Assembly: GCA_963920635.1 (NCBI GenBank)
Contig: OY987299.1
Span: forward strand, 19,980,901-20,044,900
Direction of reading: 5' to 3'
Length of the DNA stretch: 64,000 bases
Source of the DNA: Pseudeuparius sepicola
Taxonomy: Eukaryota; Arthropoda; Insecta; Coleoptera; Anthribidae
Position 1 is the first letter of the stretch; every line of letters starts with the position of its first letter. Positions 23,697 through 35,156 of this stretch are shown here, in pieces. Made by a program: the position numbers and the translations under genes. The notes beneath the pieces were generated by a model that had not been told where the DNA came from, made no database searches, and was given only the letters and a program-made list of their open reading frames with translations.

Positions 23697-24214
23697 TTGA
23701 ATAAAGAATCCAATACGTGAGACGGAAATCGCCACGAGTAGTAACCAAGTTTTGACACAATATTTTGGTATCTGACACGGTGATAGATACCGGTATGTTG
23801 TATTTAGATATTTTTCGAGTTATTATGCTTAGCTGTGCGGCTTGTGGCACTTCCCTGACCGCCAAAACTAAAATGTTTGAGGATAATAATCCATCGGTAA
23901 GTAATTTTGTAATTTAAATTAATTTTTGAGGCCATGCATCAAAGTGGCATAGGCGTTTGTGAAAGTACCTACTTCTTCATAATTGGAAATTTAAAATTAT
24001 AATTGCTGTATTATCAAGGATTCCTAAACTTGAAGACATAAACGTGCCTTATAATTTTTTTGTCTGTATTGTAGGTACTGATTTCACGAAAAATGAGGAT
24101 TTCTGCCTCGATTAGTTTGTCGAAACAACTCAAAGGTGCGCGCCATATGCAGAGACTCTCCCGGTCGAGTGTTAAGCTCCAATTTGCTCCTTCCTGGGGT
24201 TCCTTATTCAATGA
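23697..24214 (-). mobile_element. MITE C, copy 1, interrupted by about 280 bp
   Basis: The segment 23697-23733 (TTTGAATAAAGAATCC, ACGTGAGACGGAAATCG) and the segment 24015-24214 (from ATCAAGGATTCCTAAACTTG) together match the complete copy at 60150-60482 in reverse. The intervening 23734-24014 has no counterpart there. It is either an insertion or retained ancestral sequence. Confidence 0.65.
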
Positions 24215-24581
24215 TTTTGTATTATCTAGATGCTAGTTTGTTGCTTGGTATAGTTCGTCCATGAAAAACTAATATATCCACGCGGAAAATAAGTCCATAA
24301 TAGCCTGTTGCATTAGGGAAATTGTTCGTCTAGCTCCGTCGTAGCAGCTGTAATGAATTTCCCGTCCCATCTCTCGAGTGGATCATCGCGTCTAATCGTG
24401 ACATAAGACGAAGATTACTGTCACTATAGCTTGAAGGCGTTTCCCCGTTTTGTTTGCAAATCTTGGATAATCTGTGTACTCTTCGTATTGTATAATCTGC
24501 CGGGACAGCGTTCGGAGTAAATTGTAGTAGTAGCAGCGACGAATTCCTGAACAAATAATACCTACTGTTGAGTACGCTGTA

Positions 24582-26931
24582 TACTGGGAGTCTATTGACG
24601 GAGGGTCACTTAGAAATATCTTGACAAATATTCATTTTTCGGAAAACACGATATTGTCACCAGTTTGGACATTAAAAACATTTCAATTATCAATATATCC
24701 AACAATTCCCAATATCGAATGCCATCTGTTGGTTTCGTCTTAACCGGTTTTAAGTAGGTTGATTGGGTAAAGGAATAATTATTATTAGTTTAGGTCTCTG
24801 TTTTAGATTCTTATGTAAATATATATCATAAGTTACAGGTTTCTACATTCCAAATTTGACTTCTGTTTGCTTGTAGGAGTTAGTAAAGCGGTCAACCGAT
24901 GAAGGACGCTTTATATACCTTTTTTATACTTTTATACTCACTGGGATTACTATGGCTTTCTAAGGTTTTCCGTAGTACTTGAGCGAATGCTATCCTAGTT
25001 CTATCGGGAAAAAAGTCGGCCCTAGCCGCAAATGGCAACAAAGACAAAATAATAGTAATTGCCCCCCTCCCCCGCACAAGCATGTGGTTGCTTCTGGGGT
25101 ACTCCTAGGTTGGAGTATTGTGAGGGTGAGAATTATTATATTATTATTATAGGTATAGCATGTCTGACAAAAGTTTTCCATGTATATTTTTCGATGTTTT
25201 TAATTTCCTATAATGAGGCAAAACTGTTCACTTTGTGAAATCGGTAATCCAAAAAAAAGTTTTTATAGGATAATAAAGACTTATAAGATTCTATTATATT
25301 CCTTCATATTAATAACTTCCTATAATGAACATTCCTATCAACTATTTTAATTGATTTAAGCCTAAATCTATCAGAATTTAGAGGAATGTCGCGATTTAGT
25401 GCGTGCTCTCTTTAGCACTTAAAAAAATTACTCAATTATAGCAGGCCATTGCGTCAAAAAATTACTTTATTTTATGCACTTTCAATCGATATACACCAAG
25501 CGCTACATTTCCCTTGCGCTAGCCTGATTTCTATTTTTTAGAGGAAAAAAATTAAAATTTTGAAGCCTTGGCAAAATTGTTTGAAAATTCTACAGGTATC
25601 GGAAGAATTTGCACAATTTTCTTCGGGCTGAAAACTACAGTTTCGTCATTTTATTGTCTAGAACGCCAAACGTGGCAACCTCTGTGCCTGACAGGAGAAA
25701 CGGCATTGCAATGTTGCCGGTGCCCGCTTGGAATAATTCGTGGAACAAAGGTAAATTTTACTTTTCTATTTAAATGTCTACAGATTGCCTATACCTAAAT
25801 ATCTATTATTTAATGTATTGAGCAACCTTTGAGCTTTAACTAATGCAATTGCGCACAAAAGTGATGTTACATAAATACTTTTTTTTATTACGAATGTGTT
25901 CCGTGTAGTGACTTCTCTATAGCAAAATGGTGTCTGTTTATGCTGCACACGCTGGAAATTATATCCTTCGTCTATGTTACGTGGCACTTTGGTTAAAGTA
26001 TGAACATGCCGCTCAAACATTAGTAGATATCTGCAATTTATTATAGTGTTATTCTTATTTAATAATATTTTGTTTGTGTAGTTTTCGTGTTCTTAGATAT
26101 GAAGTGTAAGTAAATTGTAAATGATCATGGACAAGGATTACCTACGTAAAAGAGCAATCCGATAATTTTCCGAAATGTGAAGCTTTCATGGATCCAATAA
26201 TCCGATGTTCACGTCTACCAAAATTCGTGGGATAAAACTGTAAAGGTTTTTATGTTGTAGAAATAGTAAAGTATTGAGTTATTAATAAACAGAGAACTTG
26301 GGGCTAGGGAACACCTTGAAGGCGCTTTTATGAAGGCGTCATTGTGCTTAGAAGTATCTACTGAGCTTCAATTCCGTACCTAGGTCCAACCTTGCCAAAC
26401 AAATTTGCAGAAAAATGCGACAGCATAGGTATTTACGAAAAAACACTTCTTGACTTTCATATGGTTTTATGGGGCAGCCTATAGGTTATGTCTCAGAACA
26501 CTTTTCCGCCAAATTTCGAAGAAAGTCTAAAAACTTGATAATTTCGTAAATATTAATTTTAGTAATGGTCGTAGGGTCTTAGGCAAGTGTCCAGGAACTG
26601 TTTTATCAAGTTTGTCGATTTTCGTCAAGTACCCTATTGTAACTTTTTTAAGTGCTAAGAGAGCACTTGCTAAACCGCGGCATTTTTCCAAATTCTGATA
26701 AAGTGGGCTTAAATCAATCACTTTTGCTGACAAATTTCATTAAGATACTTTTTCGGTCACTCCGTAAATAAGAAAGTTAGAAGCCGAAGAATTTTCATCA
26801 ATAATCGTGTTTTTTAAAAATATCTCGGAAAGTAGGCCATGGATCTCGAAGGTTACACAAAGCTAGCACATCAAAAAGGGAATTTTTCATTCAATATTTC
26901 CAAGTGGCCATCCGTCAATAGACACCATGTA
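24582..26931. mobile_element. Possible degraded 2.35-kb TIR element
   Basis: The ends share GTCTATTGACGGA. The left end is TACTGGGAGTCTATTGACGG (24582), and the complement of the right end reads TACATGGTGTCTATTGACGG (ending 26931). Similarity covers about 38 bp with seven or eight mismatches. No transposase is visible. Frames 25568-25798 plus and 26527-26733 minus have no domain. A SINE-like repeat lies inside. Confidence 0.5.
24933..25151 (+). repeat. SINE-like repeat S, 3' half
   Basis: It begins at ACTCACTGGGATTACTA and runs through CCGTAGTACTTGAGCGAATG, CGGCCCTAGCCGCAAATGGC and the C-rich tract to GGGTGAGAATTATTATATT. It is close to the copy at 31651-32036 but lacks the 5' half containing the box-B-like motif. 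Confidence 0.8.
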
Positions 26932-27945
26932 CAGATTGCCAGAAAGTAAGAAGGAATGTAAATGTCTGAAGATGAAGAATTGAAGAATAATGTTTTCTGT
27001 AGCAGTTAAATTCCCAGTGTTTGTCGGGATACAAAGCAAGTTCAGACTATTTTAATTTTTCTTTCGACCTTCTCGAATTTACCTTCTACCGCCGAGGTAT
27101 ACCCAAATCCCAGTTAATTAATGAAACCATAATGGCCTCCCCACACAAACAACGCTTTCAACAGGGCCCAACCGTTACACCGTCCTGGGGATGACCTGCA
27201 CGATCGTGCAGGAACGTATTCATCGTGCCAGGCCAGCCATGCTGTAAACGATCAGGGAGAGCCTGTTTATTATTTAGTTAAGTTGTAACTAGCACCAATG
27301 TAACGCCACCCATAAGCAGCGTATATGAACTTTGATTATGAACTGATGCCTAATGTAATTTGTAGGCTGACAAAAGAATGATGGTCTGCTGATACAGTGA
27401 TGCTCACTTGTCTAACTTATAGATGTAATGATCCGATATCAAAGGTTGAACGATATAATTCCCGATTGATGCCATTCCCTTTTGCGCCCCCTTTCATATT
27501 TTTCCTTTATGAATCAACGGCGTATAGAACTCGATTTGTTAATCGAATCGATTCCGTATGTGGAAGGGGTTCCGGGTATCAATTTTTAATCAGGACAGGG
27601 AGCAGAATCACTTCAGCGGCGTCCGCTTTATTGGGGGCGAACCGGAGTGAAGCAGGGAGCGATAATTTAACACATTCTATCCTTCGGGGTATTCACATAT
27701 TCTTCGGGCAAACTGCATTACAAACGGGGGATAGCAGGGGCATTATGAGGATCCCCAGCGATTTCGATGTTATTCATACAGATGATCTTGGTTATGTAGA
27801 GCTTCTCCTGGGGCTCTCCAGAAGAATTCTGATTGAAATATGGGATTAAGAGTAATCTTTATCGCGCATTACTTGAAAGGAACAAAGGGCTTTTCCACAA
27901 CCGACTTAAATTTCAAGCAATGAGCAGTGTGGCTTAGTTTATTTG
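26932..27945. other. Unique region with a GC-richer island
   Basis: From about 27100 to 27850 the sequence is notably less AT-rich than its surroundings and shows no repeat match here. A 150-codon plus-strand frame (27397-27849) is open but has no recognisable domain, signal peptide or splice context. A palindrome-like CACGATCGTG occurs at 27198-27207. It could be conserved intronic regulatory DNA. Confidence 0.4.
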
Positions 27946-29075
27946 TTAACCTACTTCAAAAAAGGCGGAGGTTATCAATTCGGTTGTATTTTTTTATTTT
28001 TTATGTTTGTTACCTCAGAACTCCTTCATTTATAAACCGATTTGGACAAATTTATTTTTATTTCAACGGGTAATACATACCTACAGAATGGTCCCATTTA
28101 AATTGAAGAAAAAATTCCACCCCTAAGGATGGACAAATAGGGGATGAAATTTCATATTGAACCGATTTCAATGATTCTTTTTATTAGAAAGGGAGTACCT
28201 TTAAATTTGAAGAAAAAATTTCACCCTTAAGGGTAGGAAAATAGCGGATGAAATTTCATTTCGGACCGATATCGATGATTCTCTTTTTATTAGAAAGGGA
28301 TTACTTTAGGTGTTTCCCCATTTAAATTTGAAGAAAAAATTCCACCCGTATGGAAGGAAAACGGGATGAAATTTCATATTGGACCGATTTCGATGATTCT
28401 TTCTTTATTGGAAATTGGGTACCTTGGGTGTGGTCCCATTTAAGTTTAAAGAAAAAATTCCACCCCTAAGGGTAGATCGGGGTAGATAAATAGGAGATGA
28501 ATGTTAATTTGGGCGATTTGGATAAATTGGGCGATTTGGATGATTCTTATTTTATTAGAAAGGGGTTACCTTAGAGGTGGTCACATTTAAATTTAAAGAG
28601 AAATTAAATTTTAAGAGAAAAATTTCAATCCTAAGGGTGAACAAATAGGATAGGGGATGGAATGTAATATTGGACCGATTTCGATAATTATTCTTAATAA
28701 TTCACTAAAAAATAAGAAATACAAAATTTTAACAAAAAATTAAAACCGACTTCAAAAATTTGCCCGTATGCACACTATGCACACTCCGCTAAAAATTAAA
28801 AAAAAAATAACACCGACTTCACAAATTTGCCCGTATGCACATTTCAACTAAAATTTAAGAAATATTTTTCTCTTTCTAAATTGGGTTATCTTTGGTTGGT
28901 GACAGTAATTTATGATGTATGTAGGGTATGATGTAGGTATTCATATATAAATAAATTTAAATTCCTTGCCTTGACTCTCACCAAATCCAAAGATAACGCA
29001 ATTTGTAAAGAGAAAAAATATCAAAAATTTGTGAAGTCGCTATTAATTTTTTTGTTAAAATTTTTTATGTAATAA
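27946..29075 (+). repeat. ACCGACTTC-type interspersed repeat with internal minisatellite, copy 1
   Basis: The repeat starts AACCTACTTCAAAAAAGG and contains about five diverged tandem units of 100-150 bp (28098-28690). Each unit carries AAATTGAAGAAAAAATTC, CCACCC-TAAGG and ACCGATTTCGATGATTC. The 3' part has two further ACCGACTTC blocks and an imperfect hairpin (28822-28905 against 28978-29040, around TTTCTCTTTCTAAATT). A copy in reverse lies at 46700-47370. Comparable repeats starting ACCGACTTC are, to my knowledge, widespread in insects. Confidence 0.8.
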
Positions 29076-31650
29076 ACGTTCATGCAATTCAATCGTAAAT
29101 TTCGCTTCAATAATTGGGTATGTTTGTTTGATTACAATCGGTGGATCCGCGAGCCTTGTCACTTTTGTTTTAAGTGGGTTGTGCGCCATCTCTAGATGTG
29201 TAACTGAACTAGGTTTCCAGGACATGGTCTTCCAAAAAACAAAAACGATCATTTTGCGCAGAGGAACAGACAAAGGTATGATTTTTTTGTATATGATTTT
29301 TTTTTAAAAAGGCACGTTTTGTGACTTATCGACTCTGACCCAAAAAAATTAAATTTTATTTCAAATCTGTAGCGAATTGAAATAAATAAAGTATGGTAAG
29401 TATTAAGTCAAAGCATGATGTGTTTATGTGAAAAGGCGGACATCATAATACCAAACCGTTTTCGTGAATAGTACGACCGAAAGTTTAGTGTTTACTTTTG
29501 CGTCCCGTCTTATGTTCATATAAAATCCTCGGAAACATGGCAGAACAGAAGCACACGTAAGGTACCCCACGCGATTTCCTTTCCTTCACGAGCTAAATCT
29601 AATAAAAACTGCCTACTTCGTATTCAACAGCATACCCGCGATATTGCCAACGTGTGCTGCTGATGTAAGTTCGCAGGAGATTATTAGAAGTTCATTAGAC
29701 CTAAAATACCATTGACGTATCCCGCATACGTTCACTGTTCGCTGGGCTTACCCGCACGAATCTAGCAGGTAATTCGACGAACAAGCGCAAATCTGATTAA
29801 TGCAAACGAGCTCTGCATTATGTGCAATCAATAGGTTCAGTGCGCACATCTCGGGACGTTTCGACAGTTGCGCTTTACTCAAAAGAGGGACATGCCCTAT
29901 GGATGGCCTTAGAGGCAATTACGATTTGAAGTACAATAGTTAATTTTCACATCAAGACTGGAACGACGTTTTTGCTAAATTTGTCCGCTTGCATCTCACC
30001 GCTAAGTCCATGTCGGCAAACATCACCTCTCACCGCCTCCTTCTATTTCCGCCTAATCCATCCGACCGCCGATAGATGACACCGCGGGCTATATCTAACC
30101 GACGGGCCCTAGTTCTCCGGTAATAAGAGATCGGCCGTCCGGTCCGTCTGGTGTCTTCCACCTGTCGAGTAGGCAGACCAGAGACCAGACCAATACTGTT
30201 ACTTTGCTTTGCTACTGTTGATTTCGTTCTCAGTTTGACTAAATAGTGTTCGATTTTACCCCCCCCCCCCCCCGCACACCGCCCTGGTTCAACCATCTCT
30301 GAACCAAGGAAAAACACTCCTGGCCTCCGAGAAAACTGCCAAAATAGGCCAAATAACGACTAGAGGCCCAAATAACGTTCCAACACCCTGCGTATTATAC
30401 ATATCTGTATAAGGGGAAGGGGTATCCCGGAAATAACCTCCAAAATGTGTTAATCGGGTATTTAACTAAGTCGTCAAAAGCAAAAACAAATAATTGTTTT
30501 AAACTCAACTTTTTATATTTTTTCCCAATACCAGATGTTCGAAATTACTTGTACATTACTACACTACATATAATTAATTTTTTAAGAAAATGGTTTTCTA
30601 TGTAAATTTTCATTAATTTCCTAAGATGGTTATGAAATCCCCAGAAAGAGACACAGAGAAGACACTCAGAAGACGTAAATCTGAGTGGAAATCGAGTTTT
30701 GCGTTTGTCTTATTCCGAGTCAACTAAATTTTCCTGAATGGAGCCCACCCTTAGCGAAGAAATTTATACTTCTATTTTTTAACGCATTCACGAAATAAAT
30801 GGCTCTCCCGGGTGGGATAGGTATACTTTATTTTTAGAAACGGAGAGGCAGATTCCATAAATAACATTTCGTGGAGGTTTAGTAAATGTAGCTTTCCAGA
30901 ATTTTTTTATTTTGCGCAACAAAAGACAACTAAAAGGCTTTATGTAGTAATAATATATTTGTATAATTAAAAATGCGAAAAATAGTAGTGATTTTGTAAG
31001 TACGTTTTTGTCGTCAAGTTGAAAACATTATTAAATTCGGTGCCTTTATTACTCTCACAAGTAAGTAAAATTGTTGCTAAAAAAACTAAACTCTTAATAA
31101 TTAAAAACTCAACATGACCCCTGTATTATTTTAGTAGATAGGTCCACTTGGCATATATACAGGCTATTCCGGAAATAGGTCTTAAATAAGAAACTGCGTA
31201 ATCTAAAAAAGTTTCTGTAAAAACTTACAAAAACGGTAAAAGATAGATATATATAGAATGTTAACCGTAATGACGAGTAAGTGGTTATAATTCTAGCTTG
31301 AAAAGTTTTTTATATAAAGAGTTGAGGGGAAGGGTGGTATTGTTCGTTTGGACTCCTATTGTTGTACACAAATTAAGCGAAATATCAAAATTTTACAAAA
31401 CACAAAAAGTTCCTTATACAAAAATATTATTATTAAAAAAATCTAAATGTATCTAAAAATATCCCGCAAAAGGAATACTAGGGGTAGTTACTTTATATCC
31501 TCGTAGTAAGCTAGAAAAAAAAAACGGAAAAATTCGAGAATAGTTAAGTGCAATAAGTTTACTTTCTTTCGAGAAATCTAGGAAAACTTGAACTTACCCT
31601 TACATATTTATAGACGTAACTTTCTAAGAAGGCCTTTGGAATTTTATATC
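29076..31650. other. Mostly unique sequence with a GC-richer patch
   Basis: The stretch 29440-30360 is GC-richer and contains a 15-C run (about 30259-30273). The minus frame 30030-30317 is low-complexity and reads through the C run. Two loosely similar words (TATCCCGGAAATAACC near 30421, TATTCCGGAAATAGG near 31166) suggest remnants of one repeat. No gene is recognised. Confidence 0.4.
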
Positions 31651-32036
31651 AAATAATAATAATATAATAATAATTCTCACCCTCACAATACTCCAAACTA
31701 GGAGTACCCCAGAAGCAACCACATGCTTGTGCGGGGGAGGGGGGCAATTACTATTATTTTGTCTTCGTTGCCATTTGCGGCTAGGGCCGATTTTTTTCCC
31801 GATAGAACTAGGATAGCATTCGCTCAAGTACTACGGAAAACCCTAGAAAACCGTAGTAATCCCAGTGAGTGTAGGACAATTAGTGAATCACACGGGTAAA
31901 GCTATTTAGGAGCAATACCGTGAGCCCACATTTGTCCAGCGCTCTTGGCCATAGCGGTGTTTTTCTTTAAAGACATATGCATGTGCCTGCCTCGAACCGA
32001 GGTCGATCGAAGGCAGAAAAACATGCAGTCTAAAAA
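31651..32036 (-). repeat. SINE-like repeat S, longest copy
   Basis: Read on the minus strand, the copy starts near TTTTAGACTGCATGTTTTTC. It contains GACCTCGGTTCGAGGCAGG, which includes a GGTTCGAGGC sequence resembling the tRNA box B. It then passes through GCGCTGGACAAATGTGGGCT, ACTCACTGGGATTACTACGG and CGGCCCTAGCCGCAAATGGC. It ends in a C-rich tract, a GGGGTACTCCTAGTTTGGAG hairpin-like segment and an ATT-rich tail. Length is about 385 bp. No clear box A was found, so the SINE label is an inference from size, tail and box-B-like motif. Confidence 0.7.
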
Positions 32037-33090
32037 GTCAGCGCCGGTACGAGCGACGCCACCGCGGCCAAAGATTACGCAGTTTAAATTTAAGACCAAA
32101 TTCCGGAACAGCGCATCTTGAGCAACAGAAAAAATGCGAGGTTATACAAAAACTGACTCTGTAATCGCGTTGCTGTCAGATTTTCCGTAGTAATTTATTA
32201 AACTCTGCCATCATCATGCGACTGTCACCAAATGAGACTTGCAAAACACACCTATAAATTTATAAAAACTAATGATGATTTCTAACATTAGAAAAATTAT
32301 TTTATTACTTATCCTCTTCCTCAGCCAACATAAAAAATGTCTGCTCAAAACAAAAACAACAAATTTGACACTTAAGCCCGCACCATATAATATCCAGAGG
32401 TTACGTTTCCTATGCCACAACACTTTACCGTTCCCATCGTTCTTAACACTATACTAATTCACTAATTACTAACTTAACTATATGTCTTTTGTTCAATAAC
32501 CCCAAAATTTCATAAAAAAAAGAATAACGCAACAGTAAACACTCAAAACATATCAACACAAAGCGGAGGCATCTCAACGAACTCTGGACCAGCTGTTGGG
32601 GCATAATAAAGCAAATGCGCAACAATCACAAAGAGCTCGTGCAACGTTGCCACGTTAGCCATAATAGGAAATTCATTAAGGATATTATTTGTAGACCAAG
32701 TAGGATCAGTAAATTCACAAAATCAGTAAAATTTATTGTTAAATGATAACTGTCCAACTTTTTACTATACCTATGTAGATTGTAGATATCAACTAATTGT
32801 TCCAAATTCATGTTTTTTAAAGTTGGTTATACATTTATTTCGTAAGTAAAAGATAAATTTATGAATAAGTTTGGCCATGGTGCAATCATTCCATTGTTTT
32901 GTCTTAGATTTCTATTACTGACTCAGACAAATATTGTTACTAAACATTTTTTATCTTGGCAGAGTCTGTATTGTATTGAATTATTAGTCTATTTTATTAT
33001 TTGTCTGAGGTCTGGCACCATTGTAGACTGTAGCCGAATTAATGCCGCTTTTGGGCTCAGTAATAAATTATATTAGTGCAGAAAATTAAT
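32037..33090. other. Sequence without recognised genes
   Basis: AT-rich. Small frames on both strands near 32214-32457 and 32861-33076 lack motifs. Nothing else is seen. Confidence 0.4.
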
Positions 33091-33233
33091 CTAAATACTA
33101 AATCTAAATACTAAATCTAAATACTAAATCTAAATACTAAATCTAAATACTAAATCTAAATACTAAATCTAAATACTAAATCTAAATACTAAATCTAAAT
33201 ACTAAATCTAAATACTAAACCTAAATACTAAAT
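33091..33233. repeat. 13-bp minisatellite, 11 units
   Basis: Eleven nearly identical copies of CTAAATACTAAAT run head to tail, with one C variant in the last units. The array ends exactly at the target-site duplication of the P-like element. The unit contains CTAAATAC, the reverse complement of that TSD (GTATTTAG). Confidence 0.97.
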
Positions 33234-33419
33234 AGTATTTAGTAGAGGCCCTGTATGACACAAAAAGTGACAGTTATTGGACAACAGATTTTGGCAGATC
33301 TAGTAACATTGTTTTTATTATATTCTTATCTTGGCAGGTGCCAGTTTGTCAACAAAACTGTCGACAAATTATTGAGCGTGCTCATTTTCTTTTGCAAAAA
33401 GGAATGTTAACAGTTAAAA

Positions 33420-33569
33420 GTGACATCTTGTGTAATAAGAAACTGCAAGAATTCTGAGCAGGATGAATTTTTCATAACACCCTTTCCAAAAAAGCGCAGA
33501 AGAACGAGCACGATGGTGCAAATGAAATACCCTAACATGAGAGTTGGAAATGATACGAAAATTTGCGAG
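33420..33569 (+). pseudogene. THAP domain, first coding exon
   Basis: THAP domains are C2CH zinc fingers that bind transposon ends or target promoters. This frame reads TSCVIRNCKN (the C-x4-C pair), FFITPFPKKRR and ends TKICE. A good donor (GAG then GTAAGT) follows at 33569/33570. The codon where the initiator is expected is GTG (33420-33422), and an in-frame TAA lies at 33408-33410. Either the ATG was lost by an A-to-G change or an upstream exon exists. The second half of the domain is in the exon at 34136. Whether this is translated is unknown. Confidence 0.75.
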
Positions 33570-34135
33570 GTAAGTAAATTTAATTACATAAGTATCTCTA
33601 GTTTTTTATTTTTTGTTTGATCTGTGATTTTAATCTGCAGAATAATTTTCTTAATCTGCATCAGCAACATAACATAAGATACCTAAATTAATACGTATTA
33701 AATATTAGTACCTACCTATTTATTTTCAATAAAAGTCCATAAGGTTCTACAAACCCCCTATTAGAATTCTTATGAAAATTTCCCAATGTTAAAGAGATAA
33801 AATTAAAATTTTTGCCCTTCAAGGAGGTAAAACCTGTTAGGTATATTTACACTGGACCGGGCTAGGCATTTTTCGTTTCATGGAATAATAAAAATGTAAG
33901 TATATGTGTTAGAGAGAGGCAGTTTTGAAGGTGCTTTATTTTGCACCAAGACCAACAAAATCGGACAAAAAAGAAGTTAACACGGGTGGGAATATAAAGA
34001 ACCCTTTTTGTGTAGTCAGTTAAATGTGTGAGCTTATATTCCATTACAAATTTCTTGCTGATAAAAAAATAGCATTTGATGGCAGCGTTTTATTATGTTT
34101 AGGTAGCTTAAATTTATAGTTCTTTAACTTTCAGA

Positions 34136-34266
34136 GGTTCACTTCTCCGACATGGATTTTGAGTGTCAGGTTGTGCTGAAGAAAGGATCATCTCCTGCAA
34201 CGTTTGATGAACGTGACTTTAGCAAGAAAGAACCATTATTAAATATGTATAAATTTCTAGTTTGAT
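34136..34266 (+). pseudogene. THAP domain, second coding exon
   Basis: The exon follows an acceptor reading TTTCAGAG. Joined in frame to the first exon it supplies VHFSDMDFE, whose histidine with the preceding cysteine completes the C2CH finger (C-E-V-H). KKGSSPATFDERDF follows, then a stop after YKFLV. The product would be about 90 residues: a THAP finger with a short tail and no catalytic domain. Such truncated THAP proteins can in principle act as repressors by occupying the element ends; that is inference. The intron is about 566 bp. Confidence 0.75.
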
Positions 34267-35156
34267 TATTCCTATTTACTTACAATATATCTTTAAAAAC
34301 AAAAATACTGTTGTCTTCTTTATTGAAATGTAGATGATCTCTCTTGCATTAAAAAGTTATTAACTTTTATTTTACCAAAAAAAGAATGAGAGACTAATAT
34401 ATCGATATTAAATACCTAGGTACTCATTTTTTTATTCAGCCTAATTCCTTATTATTATTGGTTGATTCATATTACCAAAAACTTTCCAACTTTTTGTTCC
34501 GTACAAACTTCAGTATTAATTGTCTTAAAATTATGATGGTATGTATAAGAAGAGAGTTTGAAGAAACGAAACCATACAGTAAAACCATTTAAAAGACCTT
34601 TTTTATTTGTAAATGAACGGAATAATTATTATTGCAGCTATGATTCCTATTGAAGAAATATTCGAAAGTTTGATTAGTTGGTATGCTAGAGCCTTGTTTA
34701 ATTTTATGTACATACCTATCTACATATACCAACCTCCTACAAAAATTTAATAAATGTTTTTATCCTGATATCCTAAAATTTCTGTTTTCTTGGAACAAAT
34801 TATATGTTTCTTCACTTTTCCATTCAAACTTCAATAATATTATTAGTTAAGCTTTGCAAATAACATACTACTACCTACCTGGTTTTATCTATATTTTTAT
34901 ACATTTTAAACTGTGCCCTCATCTACCTACGCTTATGGCAGTTAACTGTCGTTAGCTTAACCTTAAAATCCAATTTTGATACATCGTGCTGCTAGGGGAA
35001 TGTTAGAAAGAGCGAAAAAATATATGTCTGTTGCACAAAATGAATTTCATAGGGAAAATAAGACCCTCGCCAGAGAGAGAGATCCGATCGTTGTCCAACC
35101 TCTGTTAAAACGAATAACTGTCACTTTTCGTGTCATACAGGGCCTCTAGTATTTAG

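Larger units (their letters stand above)
33243..35148 (+). mobile_element. P-superfamily-like non-autonomous element with THAP domain
   Basis: Inverted ends TAGAGGCCCTGTATGACAC (33243) and its complement GTGTCATACAGGGCCTCTA (ending 35148) continue as AAAAGTGACAGTTATT. A perfect 8-bp duplication GTATTTAG flanks the element (33235-33242 and 35149-35156). Eight-base TSDs and an encoded THAP zinc finger point to the P superfamily. The body encodes a split THAP domain only; no RNase-H-like transposase core is seen in 34270-35000. A degraded relative of the right end lies at 60958-61130. Confidence 0.85.

Noticed and set aside
27397..27849. 150-codon plus-strand open frame
   Set aside because: No recognisable domain, mixed composition, no splice or start context; it lies in a GC-richer island where chance frames are longer.
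29537..29556. ATGGCAGAACAGAAGCACAC followed by GTAAGG as a first coding exon
   Set aside because: Seven codons and a chance donor are not enough; no upstream promoter sign or downstream partner.
30030..30317. 95-codon minus-strand frame with GGGGG stretch
   Set aside because: It reads through a 15-C homopolymer and is arginine/glycine-rich by composition; no homology recognised.
31990..32015. Box-B-like GGTTCGAGGC as a tRNA gene
   Set aside because: No acceptor stem, anticodon arm or box A at the right distance; better read as part of a SINE-like repeat.
33091..33233. Regular repeat array reminiscent of CRISPR
   Set aside because: Units are 13 bp head to tail with no spacers, in a eukaryotic genome: a minisatellite.
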